A stretch of 64,000 nt of DNA from Streptomyces sp. IMTB 2501. Lineage in GTDB: Bacteria > Actinomycetota > Actinomycetes > Streptomycetales > Streptomycetaceae. Where the stretch lies: assembly GCF_001953885.1 (NCBI RefSeq), contig NZ_MQUS01000005.1, forward strand, positions 1 to 64,000. The letters are read 5' to 3'. Of this stretch, positions 25,799 through 33,477 are shown piece after piece; the first letter of the stretch is position 1; every line of letters starts with the position of its first letter. Under the pieces are notes generated by a model, which saw only the letters and a list, made by a program, of their open reading frames with translations, did not search any database and was not told where the DNA came from. The position numbers and the translations under genes are program-made.

Positions 25799-26653
25799 TT
25801 GCCGCCGGTCAACAATCCCACTCTGCGTCAACGCCGTCTTGGTGCCGAGCTGCGTAAACTTCGCGAGCGATCCGGGCTCACGGTCACCCAGGCCGCAGCG
25901 CTCCTGGGCGTCAACCAGGGGCGCGTCAGCATGATCGAGACGGGCCGCAGCTCCCTCAGCGCCGACCGCGTACGGTCGCTGGCCTCCGCGTACGACTGCT
26001 CGGACGGGGCCATGGTCGACGCCTTGGCAGCAATGACCGGACGCCGGACGCGCGGCTGGTGGGAGGAGTACCGGGAACACCTCCCGGCCGCACTGGTCGA
26101 CCTGGCCGAACTGGAGCACCACGCGGCCGGATTGCGGGTGGCCCTCGCGCTGCACATTCCCGCACTGCTACAGACCACCGACCATGCCCGCGCCCTCTTC
26201 CGAGCTGTGGTGCCGCCCATGCGGCAGTACGAGATCGAGCACCGTCTCACGCACCGCATGAAACGGCAGGGCATTCTGCACCGGGAAGAGCCGCTCGCAT
26301 ACGCGGCGATCATCCACGAGTCAGCTCTTCGGATGCGGTTCGGTGGTCCTGACGTCAGGTGCGGTCAGCTCAAGCATCTCCTTGACATGAGCGAGTTGCC
26401 GCATGTCACCGTCCGGGTGATCCCCTTCGAAGCGGAGTACTACCCGAGCACGGGTCAGTCCTTCGACTACGTCGAGGGCCCGGTTCCGCAGCTCGACACG
26501 GTCCAGCTCGACACCCATCACGGTGGGTGCAGTTTCCTCGACGGGGAGGCACAGTTGAGTAAGTACCGTGACGTGTTGGATCACATGGAGTCCTGCGCGC
26601 TCGGGGCCGCCAAGTCGCGCGACTTCATCCAGAGCCTCATCCGGGACATCTGA
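25799..26653 (+). CDS. XRE-family regulator with DUF5753 (WhiJ/Scr1 type), locus 1
   Basis: 284 residues from a TTG start with AAAGGA 6 nt upstream (GTG 25754 is a longer option without SD). HTH_31/XRE domain (LGAELRKLRERSGLTVTQAAALLGVNQGRVSMIETG, quoted only as its two ends LGAELRK...SMIETG) at about 14-60, then DUF5753 (about 95-275) with IPALLQTTDHARALF, the hallmark LLQT motif, and VRVIPFEA. Regulators of this class act with a small DUF397 partner, here 10 bp downstream. In S. coelicolor such loci affect development and antibiotic production. Confidence 0.9.
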   Translation: MPPVNNPTLRQRRLGAELRKLRERSGLTVTQAAALLGVNQGRVSMIETGRSSLSADRVRSLASAYDCSDGAMVDALAAMTGRRTRGWWEEYREHLPAALVDLAELEHHAAGLRVALALHIPALLQTTDHARALFRAVVPPMRQYEIEHRLTHRMKRQGILHREEPLAYAAIIHESALRMRFGGPDVRCGQLKHLLDMSELPHVTVRVIPFEAEYYPSTGQSFDYVEGPVPQLDTVQLDTHHGGCSFLDGEAQLSKYRDVLDHMESCALGAAKSRDFIQSLIRDI

Positions 26654-26663
26654 GAGAGCGACA

Positions 26664-26849
26664 GTGCAGACACTTCACTGGCAGAAATCCACTTACAGCG
26701 GCGACAGCTCGAACTGCGTCGAGATAGCCACCACCCCCACCGCGATCCACATTCGCGACTCGAAGAACACCGGCGACCTCCAGCTCACCATCCCCTCCTA
26801 CACCTGGACGGAGTTCATCCGCTACGCGGCAGGGGGCAGAGCCTCGTAG
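26664..26849 (+). CDS. DUF397 small protein (partner of locus 1 regulator)
   Basis: 61 residues, GTG start. DUF397 signature: WQKSTYSGDSSNCVEIA then IHIRDSKN and the C-terminal WTEFI. It follows the DUF5753 regulator by 10 bp. DUF397 proteins are proposed to bind the cognate XRE-DUF5753 protein as a toxin-antitoxin-like or derepressor pair. It diverges from the other DUF397 proteins in this window: VPVRDSK is IHIRDSK here. Confidence 0.88.
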   Translation: MQTLHWQKSTYSGDSSNCVEIATTPTAIHIRDSKNTGDLQLTIPSYTWTEFIRYAAGGRAS

Positions 26850-26936
26850 AAGTTCGTGCAAGTTCGTGGTGGTGGCGGCGTCCTGGCCTGCAAGCTCGTT
26901 CCAGTGATCGCCCATCACGGTCAAAGGAGGCCAGGC

Positions 26937-27164
26937 ATGACGTTGCGCAAGCTGGGCAAGGACCCCGAGAGTCCTGAGGGCAAGTCGCCGACCGTGTACC
27001 TCGACGATGAGAAGGACACCTACCTGGTCCAGGGCTGGAAGGTGACCGATGAGGACAGGCGATCGCAGTTGGATCTGCCCGGTCACGAAGACGTCGTAGA
27101 GATCCCCCGACGCATGGCGCAGTTCTTTCTGGAGGTGAACAGCCGTGGCGATGCCGACGCTTGA
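26937..27164 (+). CDS. Small conserved hypothetical protein of the DUF6879 neighbourhood
   Basis: 75 residues with a very strong Shine-Dalgarno (AAAGGAGG) upstream of ATG 26937. Acidic/polar, no TM segment; central motif PTVYLDDEKDTYLVQGWKV suggests a small beta fold. Short proteins of this kind usually sit directly upstream of a DUF6879 gene in Streptomyces; here they overlap by 20 bp, indicating co-translation. Function unknown. Confidence 0.75.
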   Translation: MTLRKLGKDPESPEGKSPTVYLDDEKDTYLVQGWKVTDEDRRSQLDLPGHEDVVEIPRRMAQFFLEVNSRGDADA

Positions 27165-27666
27165 AGAACGGCTTCGGCGCTGTACCCGTGCTGCCGTGCA
27201 CCTGGAGATGCGCGACGGCTACATGCGTTCCGATCCCCGTTTCGTTGCCTGGCAGCAGGGCGTCAGGAACGACCCGGCCGACAGTGACCCTGAGCGTCGG
27301 CCGTGGTTGCGACTGATCGCCGACCTGGTGGGCCAGGGGGTCGAGGTGCGCAGGGCACGGATCGTGTCGGAGCCGGTGTCGGACTACATCAGGTTTGAGC
27401 ATCACCTGACGGGCCCCACCGTGGCAGCGGGCGAGAAAGTGCGCTGGCTGCCTCGCCGCCGTGCTTCCGGGCTCGCCCTGCCAGGCAACGACTTTTGGCT
27501 CTTCGACGACAGCTCAGTGGTCTTCCACCACTTCGCCGGAGATGGCGAACTTGCCCCGGACGACGAGGAGTTCACCGACGATCCGGCGGTTGTGAAGCTG
27601 TGTGCGGACGCGTTCGAGGACGTCTGGTCCCTGGCAGTGCCGCACGCGGACTACCAGCTCACCTGA
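27145..27666 (+). CDS. DUF6879 family protein
   Basis: 173 residues. The N-terminal region has RAAVHLEMRDGYMRSDPRF and the core VRRARIVSEPVSDYIRFEH followed by VRWLPRR and FWLFDDSSVVFHHF, recurrent in DUF6879 proteins of Streptomyces. No TM or known catalytic motif. Encoded in a probable operon: 75-residue protein, DUF6879, then the XRE-DUF5753 regulator 15 bp downstream. Function unknown; co-occurrence with DUF5753 regulators suggests the same regulatory module. Confidence 0.78.
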   Translation: MAMPTLEERLRRCTRAAVHLEMRDGYMRSDPRFVAWQQGVRNDPADSDPERRPWLRLIADLVGQGVEVRRARIVSEPVSDYIRFEHHLTGPTVAAGEKVRWLPRRRASGLALPGNDFWLFDDSSVVFHHFAGDGELAPDDEEFTDDPAVVKLCADAFEDVWSLAVPHADYQLT

Positions 27667-27681
27667 TCCACAATCCCCGGC

Positions 27682-28524
27682 GTGACCTCATCCAGTGTCA
27701 AGCAAGCACGGCAGGCCCTCGGCCGGCGTCTGCGCGAGATCCGCAAGGACGCCGGCCTCACGGCGCGGGAGCTGGCACGGCGCGCCGGCTGGCACGAGTC
27801 CAAGTGCTCGCGTCTTGAGAATGGGCGCACGCCGCCGTCCGACGCTGACATCCGCACGTACACAGCCCACTGCGCTGCCCAGGATCAGACCGCTGATCTC
27901 ATCGCCACAGCACGCGGTATAGAAGGCGCGTACATCCAGTGGCGGCGCATGGAGCGGGCGGGCCTGAAGCGCGTCCAGCAATCAGTAGCGCCTCTGTTCG
28001 AGCGCACGCGCCGTTTTCGCGTCTATCAGTCGTGGGTGATCCCGGGCCTGCTCCAATCTGCCGCGTATACGCGAGCTGTACTGAGCACCGTGGCGGATCT
28101 GCGGGACGTGCCCGACGACATCGACGAGGCCGTAGCCGTCCGCATGGATCGCCAGCGCATCCTGTACTCCGGTGACCGCAGGTTCGCGATGCTCGTCGAG
28201 GAGTGGGTGCTGCGAACGGTCATCGGCGACAGCGGCGTCATGGCCGGAGCGCTTGGCCACCTCATCTCCGTCGCCTCGCTGCCCTCGGTCAGCCTGGGCG
28301 TCATTCCCCTCGGCGTGCCCCGTGGCCAGGGATGGCCCGTGGAGTCGTTCACCGTGTACGACGACACGCAGGTCAACGTGGAACTCGTCTCCGCTCACCG
28401 GACGGTCACCCAGCCTGGTGAGATCGCCGAATACACCAAGACGTTCGCTGAGCTGTCGGCCATCGCTGTGTACGGCGTACAGGCCAGATCGCTCATCACT
28501 GCTGCCATCGATGCCCTCGGGTAA
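27682..28524 (+). CDS. XRE-family regulator with DUF5753, locus 2
   Basis: 280 residues, GTG start. HTH at about 10-60 (LGRRLREIRKDAGLTARELA, then HESKCSRLENGRTPPSDADI) and DUF5753 from about 95 (VIPGLLQSAAYTRAVL; VSLGVIPLGV). Unlike the other three units in this window it has no DUF397 gene behind it; its partners seem to be the upstream DUF6879 protein and the 75-residue protein. GC and codon use are slightly less extreme than in the core genes, consistent with accessory DNA. Confidence 0.88.
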   Translation: MTSSSVKQARQALGRRLREIRKDAGLTARELARRAGWHESKCSRLENGRTPPSDADIRTYTAHCAAQDQTADLIATARGIEGAYIQWRRMERAGLKRVQQSVAPLFERTRRFRVYQSWVIPGLLQSAAYTRAVLSTVADLRDVPDDIDEAVAVRMDRQRILYSGDRRFAMLVEEWVLRTVIGDSGVMAGALGHLISVASLPSVSLGVIPLGVPRGQGWPVESFTVYDDTQVNVELVSAHRTVTQPGEIAEYTKTFAELSAIAVYGVQARSLITAAIDALG

Positions 28525-28594
28525 CCGCCGCGCAAGTCCTTAGAAGCTCATGGCCCCCAGGCCCCCAGGCCGCCACCGCTCCAGCCTGGGCACC

Positions 28595-28969
28595 ATGGCA
28601 AGAAACCGGCAGACCTACCCCGACCCGCGTCCCGTTGATCTCCCCATCGGCTTCCATGCCTGGCTCCTGGACTGCGCTCCTGTCGCTGACTGCGAGACCT
28701 GCCAGTCCGAGTGGCAGCGCCTCAACGTGGCCAAGGGGCTCGGCGACATCACGCAAGCCGCCAAGCACGCCACGAACATCCGCGATCACGCCTGGGACCC
28801 ACTGATGACGATGGACATGCAGTCGTACGGCTGCAAGCAAGGCGTCGCCCTGCGACACGGCCGGGAGCTCGTGTCGCCCGAGCTGTTCGCGCGGCTGACG
28901 GACCTATTTCCGGAACCACCGGCGGAGTGCAACGCACCGACATGCTGTGGCGACGGCCCCTGCTGCTGA
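28595..28969 (+). CDS. Cys-rich hypothetical protein
   Basis: 124 residues, ATG 28595. Not recognised. Two Cys groups: DCAPVADCETCQSEW (near 26-41) and a C-terminal CNAPTCCGDGPCC. CxxC spacing suggests metal or Fe-S binding, but no known family motif is seen. Soluble, no signal peptide. It lies 70 bp behind regulator locus 2 and is probably part of the same accessory island. The frame is open upstream to 28550, Pro/Arg-rich and unlikely to be translated. Confidence 0.6.
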   Translation: MARNRQTYPDPRPVDLPIGFHAWLLDCAPVADCETCQSEWQRLNVAKGLGDITQAAKHATNIRDHAWDPLMTMDMQSYGCKQGVALRHGRELVSPELFARLTDLFPEPPAECNAPTCCGDGPCC

Positions 28970-29047
28970 CCCCGGCCACTGTCAGTGCCGGCCGCTAGAG
29001 TCCCGGCCCTCACAGTCCGGGACTCTAGGTGCAAAAAGGGAGTTTTC

Positions 29048-29476
29048 ATGGCAACTGCCGAAGGAGCCAAGGGCCGTGGACGGGTGACCGTCTTCTCCTT
29101 GTTCGGGCCCGTCTTCGGCTTCGCGACCACTCTCGTGGATGACCAGCAGCTTGCCTATGTGGGGCCGCTGACCCCCGGTGTCGGGTGGCGCCTGCTCTGG
29201 AGGATGGCGGAGCGGTGCCACAACGACGGGGTGACGGAAACCAGGAAGGCCGAGTGGATCGTCTCGCAGGCATCCCGGGCGTTCATCTGTGGCAGCGGCG
29301 TCGTGACGAAGCTCTCCGACGCTGATTGGGTGATCGAGGCTGGTGGCTGGCTCGTGGAGCTTGGCGGATCCTGGTGCAACCAAGACGTGCTGGTCACCGG
29401 CAACCTCACGGTGCCTGCGCTCACCGCCGAGCAGATCGCCGCGAAGCACACCCATTACCCGCAGTACGCGGACTGA
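29048..29476 (+). CDS. Hypothetical protein
   Basis: 142 residues; ATG 29048 has AAGGGAG about 6 nt upstream. Not recognised. No TM helix; a mixed alpha/beta composition with WLVELGGSWCNQDVLVTGNL near residue 105. Codon use is less biased than in neighbouring core genes. Last gene of the island inserted between pstB and pitH1; ends convergently with pitH1 before the hairpin at 29486. Confidence 0.6.
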   Translation: MATAEGAKGRGRVTVFSLFGPVFGFATTLVDDQQLAYVGPLTPGVGWRLLWRMAERCHNDGVTETRKAEWIVSQASRAFICGSGVVTKLSDADWVIEAGGWLVELGGSWCNQDVLVTGNLTVPALTAEQIAAKHTHYPQYAD

Positions 29477-29485
29477 CAGCACAAT

Positions 29486-29530
29486 GCCCACCCCCTTGGC
29501 CGGCTTTTCAGCCGACCGAGGCGGGTGGGC
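29486..29530. terminator. Hairpin between convergent genes before pitH1
   Basis: GCCCACCC...CCGGC pairs with GCCGACC...GGGTGGGC over an imperfect stem of about 19 bp around a TTTTCA loop. It lies between convergent stops (29476 and 29547). An A7 tract at 29537-29543 lies toward pitH1. Confidence 0.65.
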
Positions 29531-29546
29531 GGTGGGAAAAAAAGAA

Positions 29547-30545
29547 CTACAGCACCGTCAGCTTGAGCAGGCCCAGGGCCAGGGCTGCGACCAGGGCCGC
29601 CGCCGGCATCGTGATGAACCAGCCCAGGACGATGTTCTTGGCCACGCCCCAGCGCACGGCGTTGAGGCGCTTGGTGGCGCCCACGCCCATGATGGCCGAG
29701 GTGATGACGTGGGTCGTGGAGATCGGGGCCTTGAAGAGGAACGCCGTGCCGAACATGATCGAGGCGCCGGTGGCCTCCGCGGCGAAGCCCTGCGGGGGGT
29801 CCAGTTCGATGATCTTGCGGCCCAGTGTGCGCATGATGCGCCAGCCGCCCGCGTAGGTGCCCAGGGAAAGCATGATCGCGGAGACCAGCTTCACCCAGAC
29901 CGGGATCGGGTCGCCGAACGTCTCGTGGCCGGAAATCACCAGGGCCATGACCACGACCCCCATGGTTTTCTGGGCGTCCTGGAGACCGTGACCGAGCGCC
30001 ATGCCGGCCGCTGACACCGTTTGCGCTATGCGGAAGCCCCGCTTCGCCTTGTGCGGGTTGGCGCGGCGGAACAGCCACATGATGGCCAGCATGACCAGGT
30101 AGCCGACCACCAGGCCCACCACCGGGGACAGGAACATCGGGATGATGACCTTGTCGACCACGCCGTTCCAGTGGACCGCCGTACCGCCCGCCAGGGCCGC
30201 CCCCACCAGGCCGCCGAACAGGGCGTGGGAGGAGGAGGACGGGAGACCGAAGTACCAGGTGATCAGGTTCCAGGCGATGGCGCCGACCAGGGCGGCGAAG
30301 AGGATGCCCATCCCCGTCGAGCCCTGGGGCGTGGAGATCAGGCCTTCGCTGACCGTCTTGGCGACGCCCGAGCCCAGGAAGGCACCGGCGAGGTTCATCA
30401 CCGCCGCCATGGCGAGAGCCGCCCGCGGGGTCAGCGCCCGCGTCGACACCGACGTCGCGATCGCGTTCGCCGAGTCGTGGAAGCCGTTCGTGTATGTGAA
30501 GAAGAGCGCGACCGCGATGGTCACGACCAGGGCGAGGGTGTCCAT
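29547..30545 (-). CDS. pitH1: Low-affinity inorganic phosphate transporter PitH1
   Basis: 332 residues, about ten TM helices. The PiT signature GFHDSANAIATSVSTRAL is at the N-terminus (about 21-38) and the inverted second repeat appears near the C-terminus (PISTTHVITSAIMGVGATKR). It is a proton- or metal-phosphate-coupled low-affinity Pi symporter. It lies 7 bp after the DUF47/PhoU-like gene, the usual pap-pit operon, so the two proteins probably act together. Confidence 0.93.
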   Translation of the reverse strand: MDTLALVVTIAVALFFTYTNGFHDSANAIATSVSTRALTPRAALAMAAVMNLAGAFLGSGVAKTVSEGLISTPQGSTGMGILFAALVGAIAWNLITWYFGLPSSSSHALFGGLVGAALAGGTAVHWNGVVDKVIIPMFLSPVVGLVVGYLVMLAIMWLFRRANPHKAKRGFRIAQTVSAAGMALGHGLQDAQKTMGVVVMALVISGHETFGDPIPVWVKLVSAIMLSLGTYAGGWRIMRTLGRKIIELDPPQGFAAEATGASIMFGTAFLFKAPISTTHVITSAIMGVGATKRLNAVRWGVAKNIVLGWFITMPAAALVAALALGLLKLTVL

Positions 30546-30552
30546 CGACGCC

Positions 30553-31173
30553 TCAGGACTCCTTGACGGCGATGGTCTCCACCGTGTTCGCCACGTGCTC
30601 GAACGCGTCCGCCGCCTCTTCCAGGACGTCCACGATCTGCTTGAGCTTGAGCACCTCGATCGCGTCGTACTTGCCGTTGAAGAGGTGGGCCAGCAGCTTG
30701 CGGTGGATCTGGTCGGCCTGGTTCTCCAGACGGTTGACCTCGATCCAGTACTCGGTGAGGTTGTCCAGCGTGCGCAGGTGCGGCATCGCCTCCGCGGTCA
30801 GTTCGGCCGCCCGGGCAAGCACCTCGATCTGCTGCTCGACGCCCTTCGGCAGTTCCTCGACGTTGTAGAGGACGACCAGGTCGACGGCCTCCTCCATGAA
30901 GTCCATGATGTCGTCGAGGGAAGATGCGAGGGAGTAGATGTCCTCGCGGTCGAACGGCGTGATGAACGAGGAGTTCAGCTGGTGGAAGATCGCGTGCGTG
31001 GCGTCGTCACCCGCGTGTTCCGCGGCCCGCATACGCTCTGCGATCTCGGCTCGGGCAGGTGCGTCCGCCCCGAGCAGTTCCATCAGGAGTTTCGAGCCGG
31101 TGACGATGTTGTCCGCGGATGCGGCGAACATGTCGTAGAAGCTCGTCTCCCTGGGGGTCAGACGAAAGCGCAC
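30553..31173 (-). CDS. DUF47/PhoU-like Pit accessory protein
   Basis: 206 residues, GTG start. All-helical PhoU-like fold of the DUF47 family: FYDMFAASADNIV, then the metal-binding ExxxDxxxH-like segments EHAGDDATHAIFHQLN and FDREDIYSLASSLDDIMDFM (an ExxD motif-rich helix), and NRLENQADQIHRKLL. It regulates or assembles the Pit transporter encoded immediately downstream. No PHO box was found upstream. Confidence 0.92.
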   Translation of the reverse strand: MRFRLTPRETSFYDMFAASADNIVTGSKLLMELLGADAPARAEIAERMRAAEHAGDDATHAIFHQLNSSFITPFDREDIYSLASSLDDIMDFMEEAVDLVVLYNVEELPKGVEQQIEVLARAAELTAEAMPHLRTLDNLTEYWIEVNRLENQADQIHRKLLAHLFNGKYDAIEVLKLKQIVDVLEEAADAFEHVANTVETIAVKES

Positions 31174-31328
31174 GTGGGGTCCTCGGGGTGCTTCGGTTTC
31201 GGTCAGGCTGATGCTAGGCGCATCATCCGGCCACGGCTAATGGGCCGCATCCCAGTGTCGCCCATCGGGCAGATTGATCAGCACGGGGGCGCACCAAGGG
31301 CTCCTTACCCCGCGGAGTTCGTTACCAT

Positions 31329-31345
31329 ATACCCACCAGGGGTAT
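31329..31345. promoter_or_regulatory. CsoR operator
   Basis: ATACCCACCAGGGGTAT: inverted repeat ATACCC/GGGTAT with G/C-tracts, the type of dyad bound by CsoR family repressors. It is 35 bp upstream of the csoR start, implying autoregulation. Confidence 0.8.
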
Positions 31346-31379
31346 CTATCACTGGCTCGTACCGAGATGGAGGCGCGCG

Positions 31380-31724
31380 ATGACGACGACCGAGGCCGGC
31401 GCCACGGCACCCTCCGGGACCGCGAGTGAGCCCGCGCACACCACGCACGGGTATCACAAACAGAAGGACGAGCACCTCAAGCGGCTGCGCCGCATCGAGG
31501 GCCAGATCCGCGGGCTGCAGCGGATGGTCGAAGAGGACACGTACTGCATCGACATACTCACCCAGGTCTCCGCCTCCACCAAGGCGCTGCAGTCCTTCGC
31601 GCTGCAGCTGCTGGAGGAGCATCTGCGGCACTGTGTGGCCGACGCGGCTCTCAAGGGTGGCGACGAGATCGACACGAAGGTGGACGAGGCGACGAAGGCG
31701 ATCGGCCGCCTGCTGCGGTCCTGA
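31380..31724 (+). CDS. csoR: CsoR-type metal-sensing repressor
   Basis: 114 residues. Helical DUF156/CsoR core: LKRLRRIEGQIRGLQRMVEED, then Cys in TYCIDIL and the His/Cys pair in EEHLRHCV, giving the C-H-C Cu(I) ligand set. The N-terminal tail (1-25) is Ala/Thr-rich. A strong GGAGG precedes ATG. With copper bound it should leave the operator at 31329-31345. No copper exporter or chaperone gene is in this window, so its other targets lie elsewhere. Confidence 0.93.
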   Translation: MTTTEAGATAPSGTASEPAHTTHGYHKQKDEHLKRLRRIEGQIRGLQRMVEEDTYCIDILTQVSASTKALQSFALQLLEEHLRHCVADAALKGGDEIDTKVDEATKAIGRLLRS

Positions 31725-31728
31725 CCTG

Positions 31729-31887
31729 TCAGGACTCCCGCTCTTCGGCCACCCGCAGCACCTCGTCGATGCTCTCCAGGCTGAGCCGGTCCTCGGCCGC
31801 GGAGGCCGCGATGATCAGCTCTCCGCACAGCTCGATCTCGGCGAGGGCCACGTGGTCCTGCACCGCCGTACCGCCGACCGGAGCCAC
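31729..31887 (-). CDS. Small conserved hypothetical protein
   Basis: 52 residues from GTG 31887 with GAGGTGAGG upstream; the frame extends to 31917. Sequence core AELI-like: VALAEIELCGELIIAASAAE followed by LSLESIDEVLRV. Small, helical, acidic. Such proteins are conserved among streptomycetes as I recall, with no known role. Ends 4 bp from the convergent csoR stop. Confidence 0.65.
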   Translation of the reverse strand: MAPVGGTAVQDHVALAEIELCGELIIAASAAEDRLSLESIDEVLRVAEERES

Positions 31888-31988
31888 TCGCCTCACCTCT
31901 TTTCCACAGTCACCCACTTCCTAGAGTAGGCAGCGCCCTACAGACCGCGCATGGCACGGACGGGCTACTTACGGGGTGGTGCCCAGGA

Positions 31989-32891
31989 CTAGTGCCCGTC
32001 CTTCGCGCTGTCATCCCTCGCGTCCCTCGCGCTGTCGCCCTTCGGGCCGCCGTCCTCGGCGATACGGCCCGCGTAGATGTCCGCCGGGCGCGGCAGCCGT
32101 ACGTCGGCAGGGGCGCCGAAGTCGTACAGCAGCGTCGTCGAGGCGACCGCCACGGGGGTCTGCTGCCGGCCGTTGACGAAGCTGAAGCGCTGCCTGAGCT
32201 TGCGGATGCGGCCCTGGTCGTCGAGATAGGCGTCGAACGGAACCTCGGCCGTGGCGAACCCTTTCGCCGCCGCTGCCAGTGCTTGCCGGTTCTGGGCGGA
32301 GGCATGGCGCGCCGCGCCGCTCAGATCCGCCGTGCCCCGGTAGTGCCGCACGGCGGTCCCGCCGACCTCGGTGCGGCCGACGTACGTCGCCGTCCGTGTC
32401 CCGCGCAGTACCTCGGCCGCCGCGTACGGATCGGTCGCGCCGCCGGTGACCAGGTTGCCGTCGGACAGCGTGGCGGTGTCCACCCGCACCCACTTGCTCG
32501 TCGGCACGCCCGCGCCCCGGTTCTTCATGAACAGGGCGCCGGGAGCGAGGAGTTCGGTGATCGGCTGGTGCTCGGCGGTGCCCGCCGGGTCCTCGGGCAG
32601 GACGACCGTGAGCCGGCCGAGCCGGTGCCGGTAGTCGTAGACGCCCTGGCCGCGAATGGTGACCCGGGTGCCGCCCGTGGCCATCTCCATGGAGGTGGTG
32701 GCCTTGGAGGTGCCCGCGCCGCCCAGCGTGTCGGCGGCCCGGTGCAGGATGGCGACCGGGTCGCCCCCGCCCTTGACGTCCTCCGCGGCGGCCCCGGTGC
32801 CGGAACATCCCGTGGCACCCGCCCCCAGGCCGAGCATGATGCCGACCGCGACGAACGTCCTGCCCACGTTCCTGTGCTGCCGCCGATCCAT
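31989..32891 (-). CDS. Putative lipoprotein (LppX/LolA-like fold)
   Basis: 300 residues from ATG 32891 (MDRRQHRN). Lipoprotein signal VAVGIMLGLGAGATGC followed by Ser. The mature domain (ILHRAADTLGGAGTSKATTSME ... LPEDPAGTAEH ... FMKN) resembles actinobacterial LppX/LprG-like or LolA-type beta half-barrels, which hold lipids or are structural; assignment is tentative. The C-tail is Asp/Lys/Gly-rich. No operon partner. Confidence 0.7.
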   Translation of the reverse strand: MDRRQHRNVGRTFVAVGIMLGLGAGATGCSGTGAAAEDVKGGGDPVAILHRAADTLGGAGTSKATTSMEMATGGTRVTIRGQGVYDYRHRLGRLTVVLPEDPAGTAEHQPITELLAPGALFMKNRGAGVPTSKWVRVDTATLSDGNLVTGGATDPYAAAEVLRGTRTATYVGRTEVGGTAVRHYRGTADLSGAARHASAQNRQALAAAAKGFATAEVPFDAYLDDQGRIRKLRQRFSFVNGRQQTPVAVASTTLLYDFGAPADVRLPRPADIYAGRIAEDGGPKGDSARDARDDSAKDGH

Positions 32892-33056
32892 CGCCTGCCT
32901 ACCCCCAGCCGGTACGTCCGTCACGGGCCCCCTGTCGTCCGGTTAACGACGGGTAGGAGGTGTTGTCACGCGGCGCCGGGAGCCGGGGAGAGGCGTATGA
33001 GCCCCGTACGAGCGCCGTGTGAGCCCTGTCGGCGCCGGGTGGGTAACGTTGCCGGG

Positions 33057-33242
33057 GTGACAGTCAGTGCGGCACAGCAGGACGAGCCGGAGCCTGCCCG
33101 GTCGGGGCAGGAACATCGCACGACGACGACCGAACAGGGCCGGTTCTGCGTGGCCGGCTGCAGCTGCGGCTGGCGCGGCCCCGCCCGCAGAGCCCGCAGC
33201 CAGGCCCGTACGGACGCGGAGCGGCATCTCGCGGGACTGTGA
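33057..33242 (+). CDS. Small Cys-containing protein (CxCGW)
   Basis: 61 residues, GTG start. A disordered Glu/Gln/Thr N-half and a C-half FCVAGCSCGWRGPARR with AERHL near the end, resembling half of a zinc ribbon. Small proteins ending in SCGWRG...A..HL are common in Streptomyces. Function unknown. The longer frame upstream is antisense to the lipoprotein. Confidence 0.6.
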   Translation: MTVSAAQQDEPEPARSGQEHRTTTTEQGRFCVAGCSCGWRGPARRARSQARTDAERHLAGL

Positions 33243-33477
33243 CGGGGCGTTGAGCGCCCGCGTCCCGCCATGGGGCAAGGATCCTGCCGGCGTCCCCGCC
33301 CGCGTCGGCCGACGCATTCTCGCCCCCTCCCCGTATCTGTTGCTCCTTTGTCTGTTGCTCCCTGGGAATGAATCCGTCGTCGTGCCGTGACCGTTTGCCC
33401 GAACACCTGACTGCTAGTCAGCACAATCGGCGTCGGCCGAACTTGAGCGGCCGCGCGACCGACACCAGGGCGGATCA

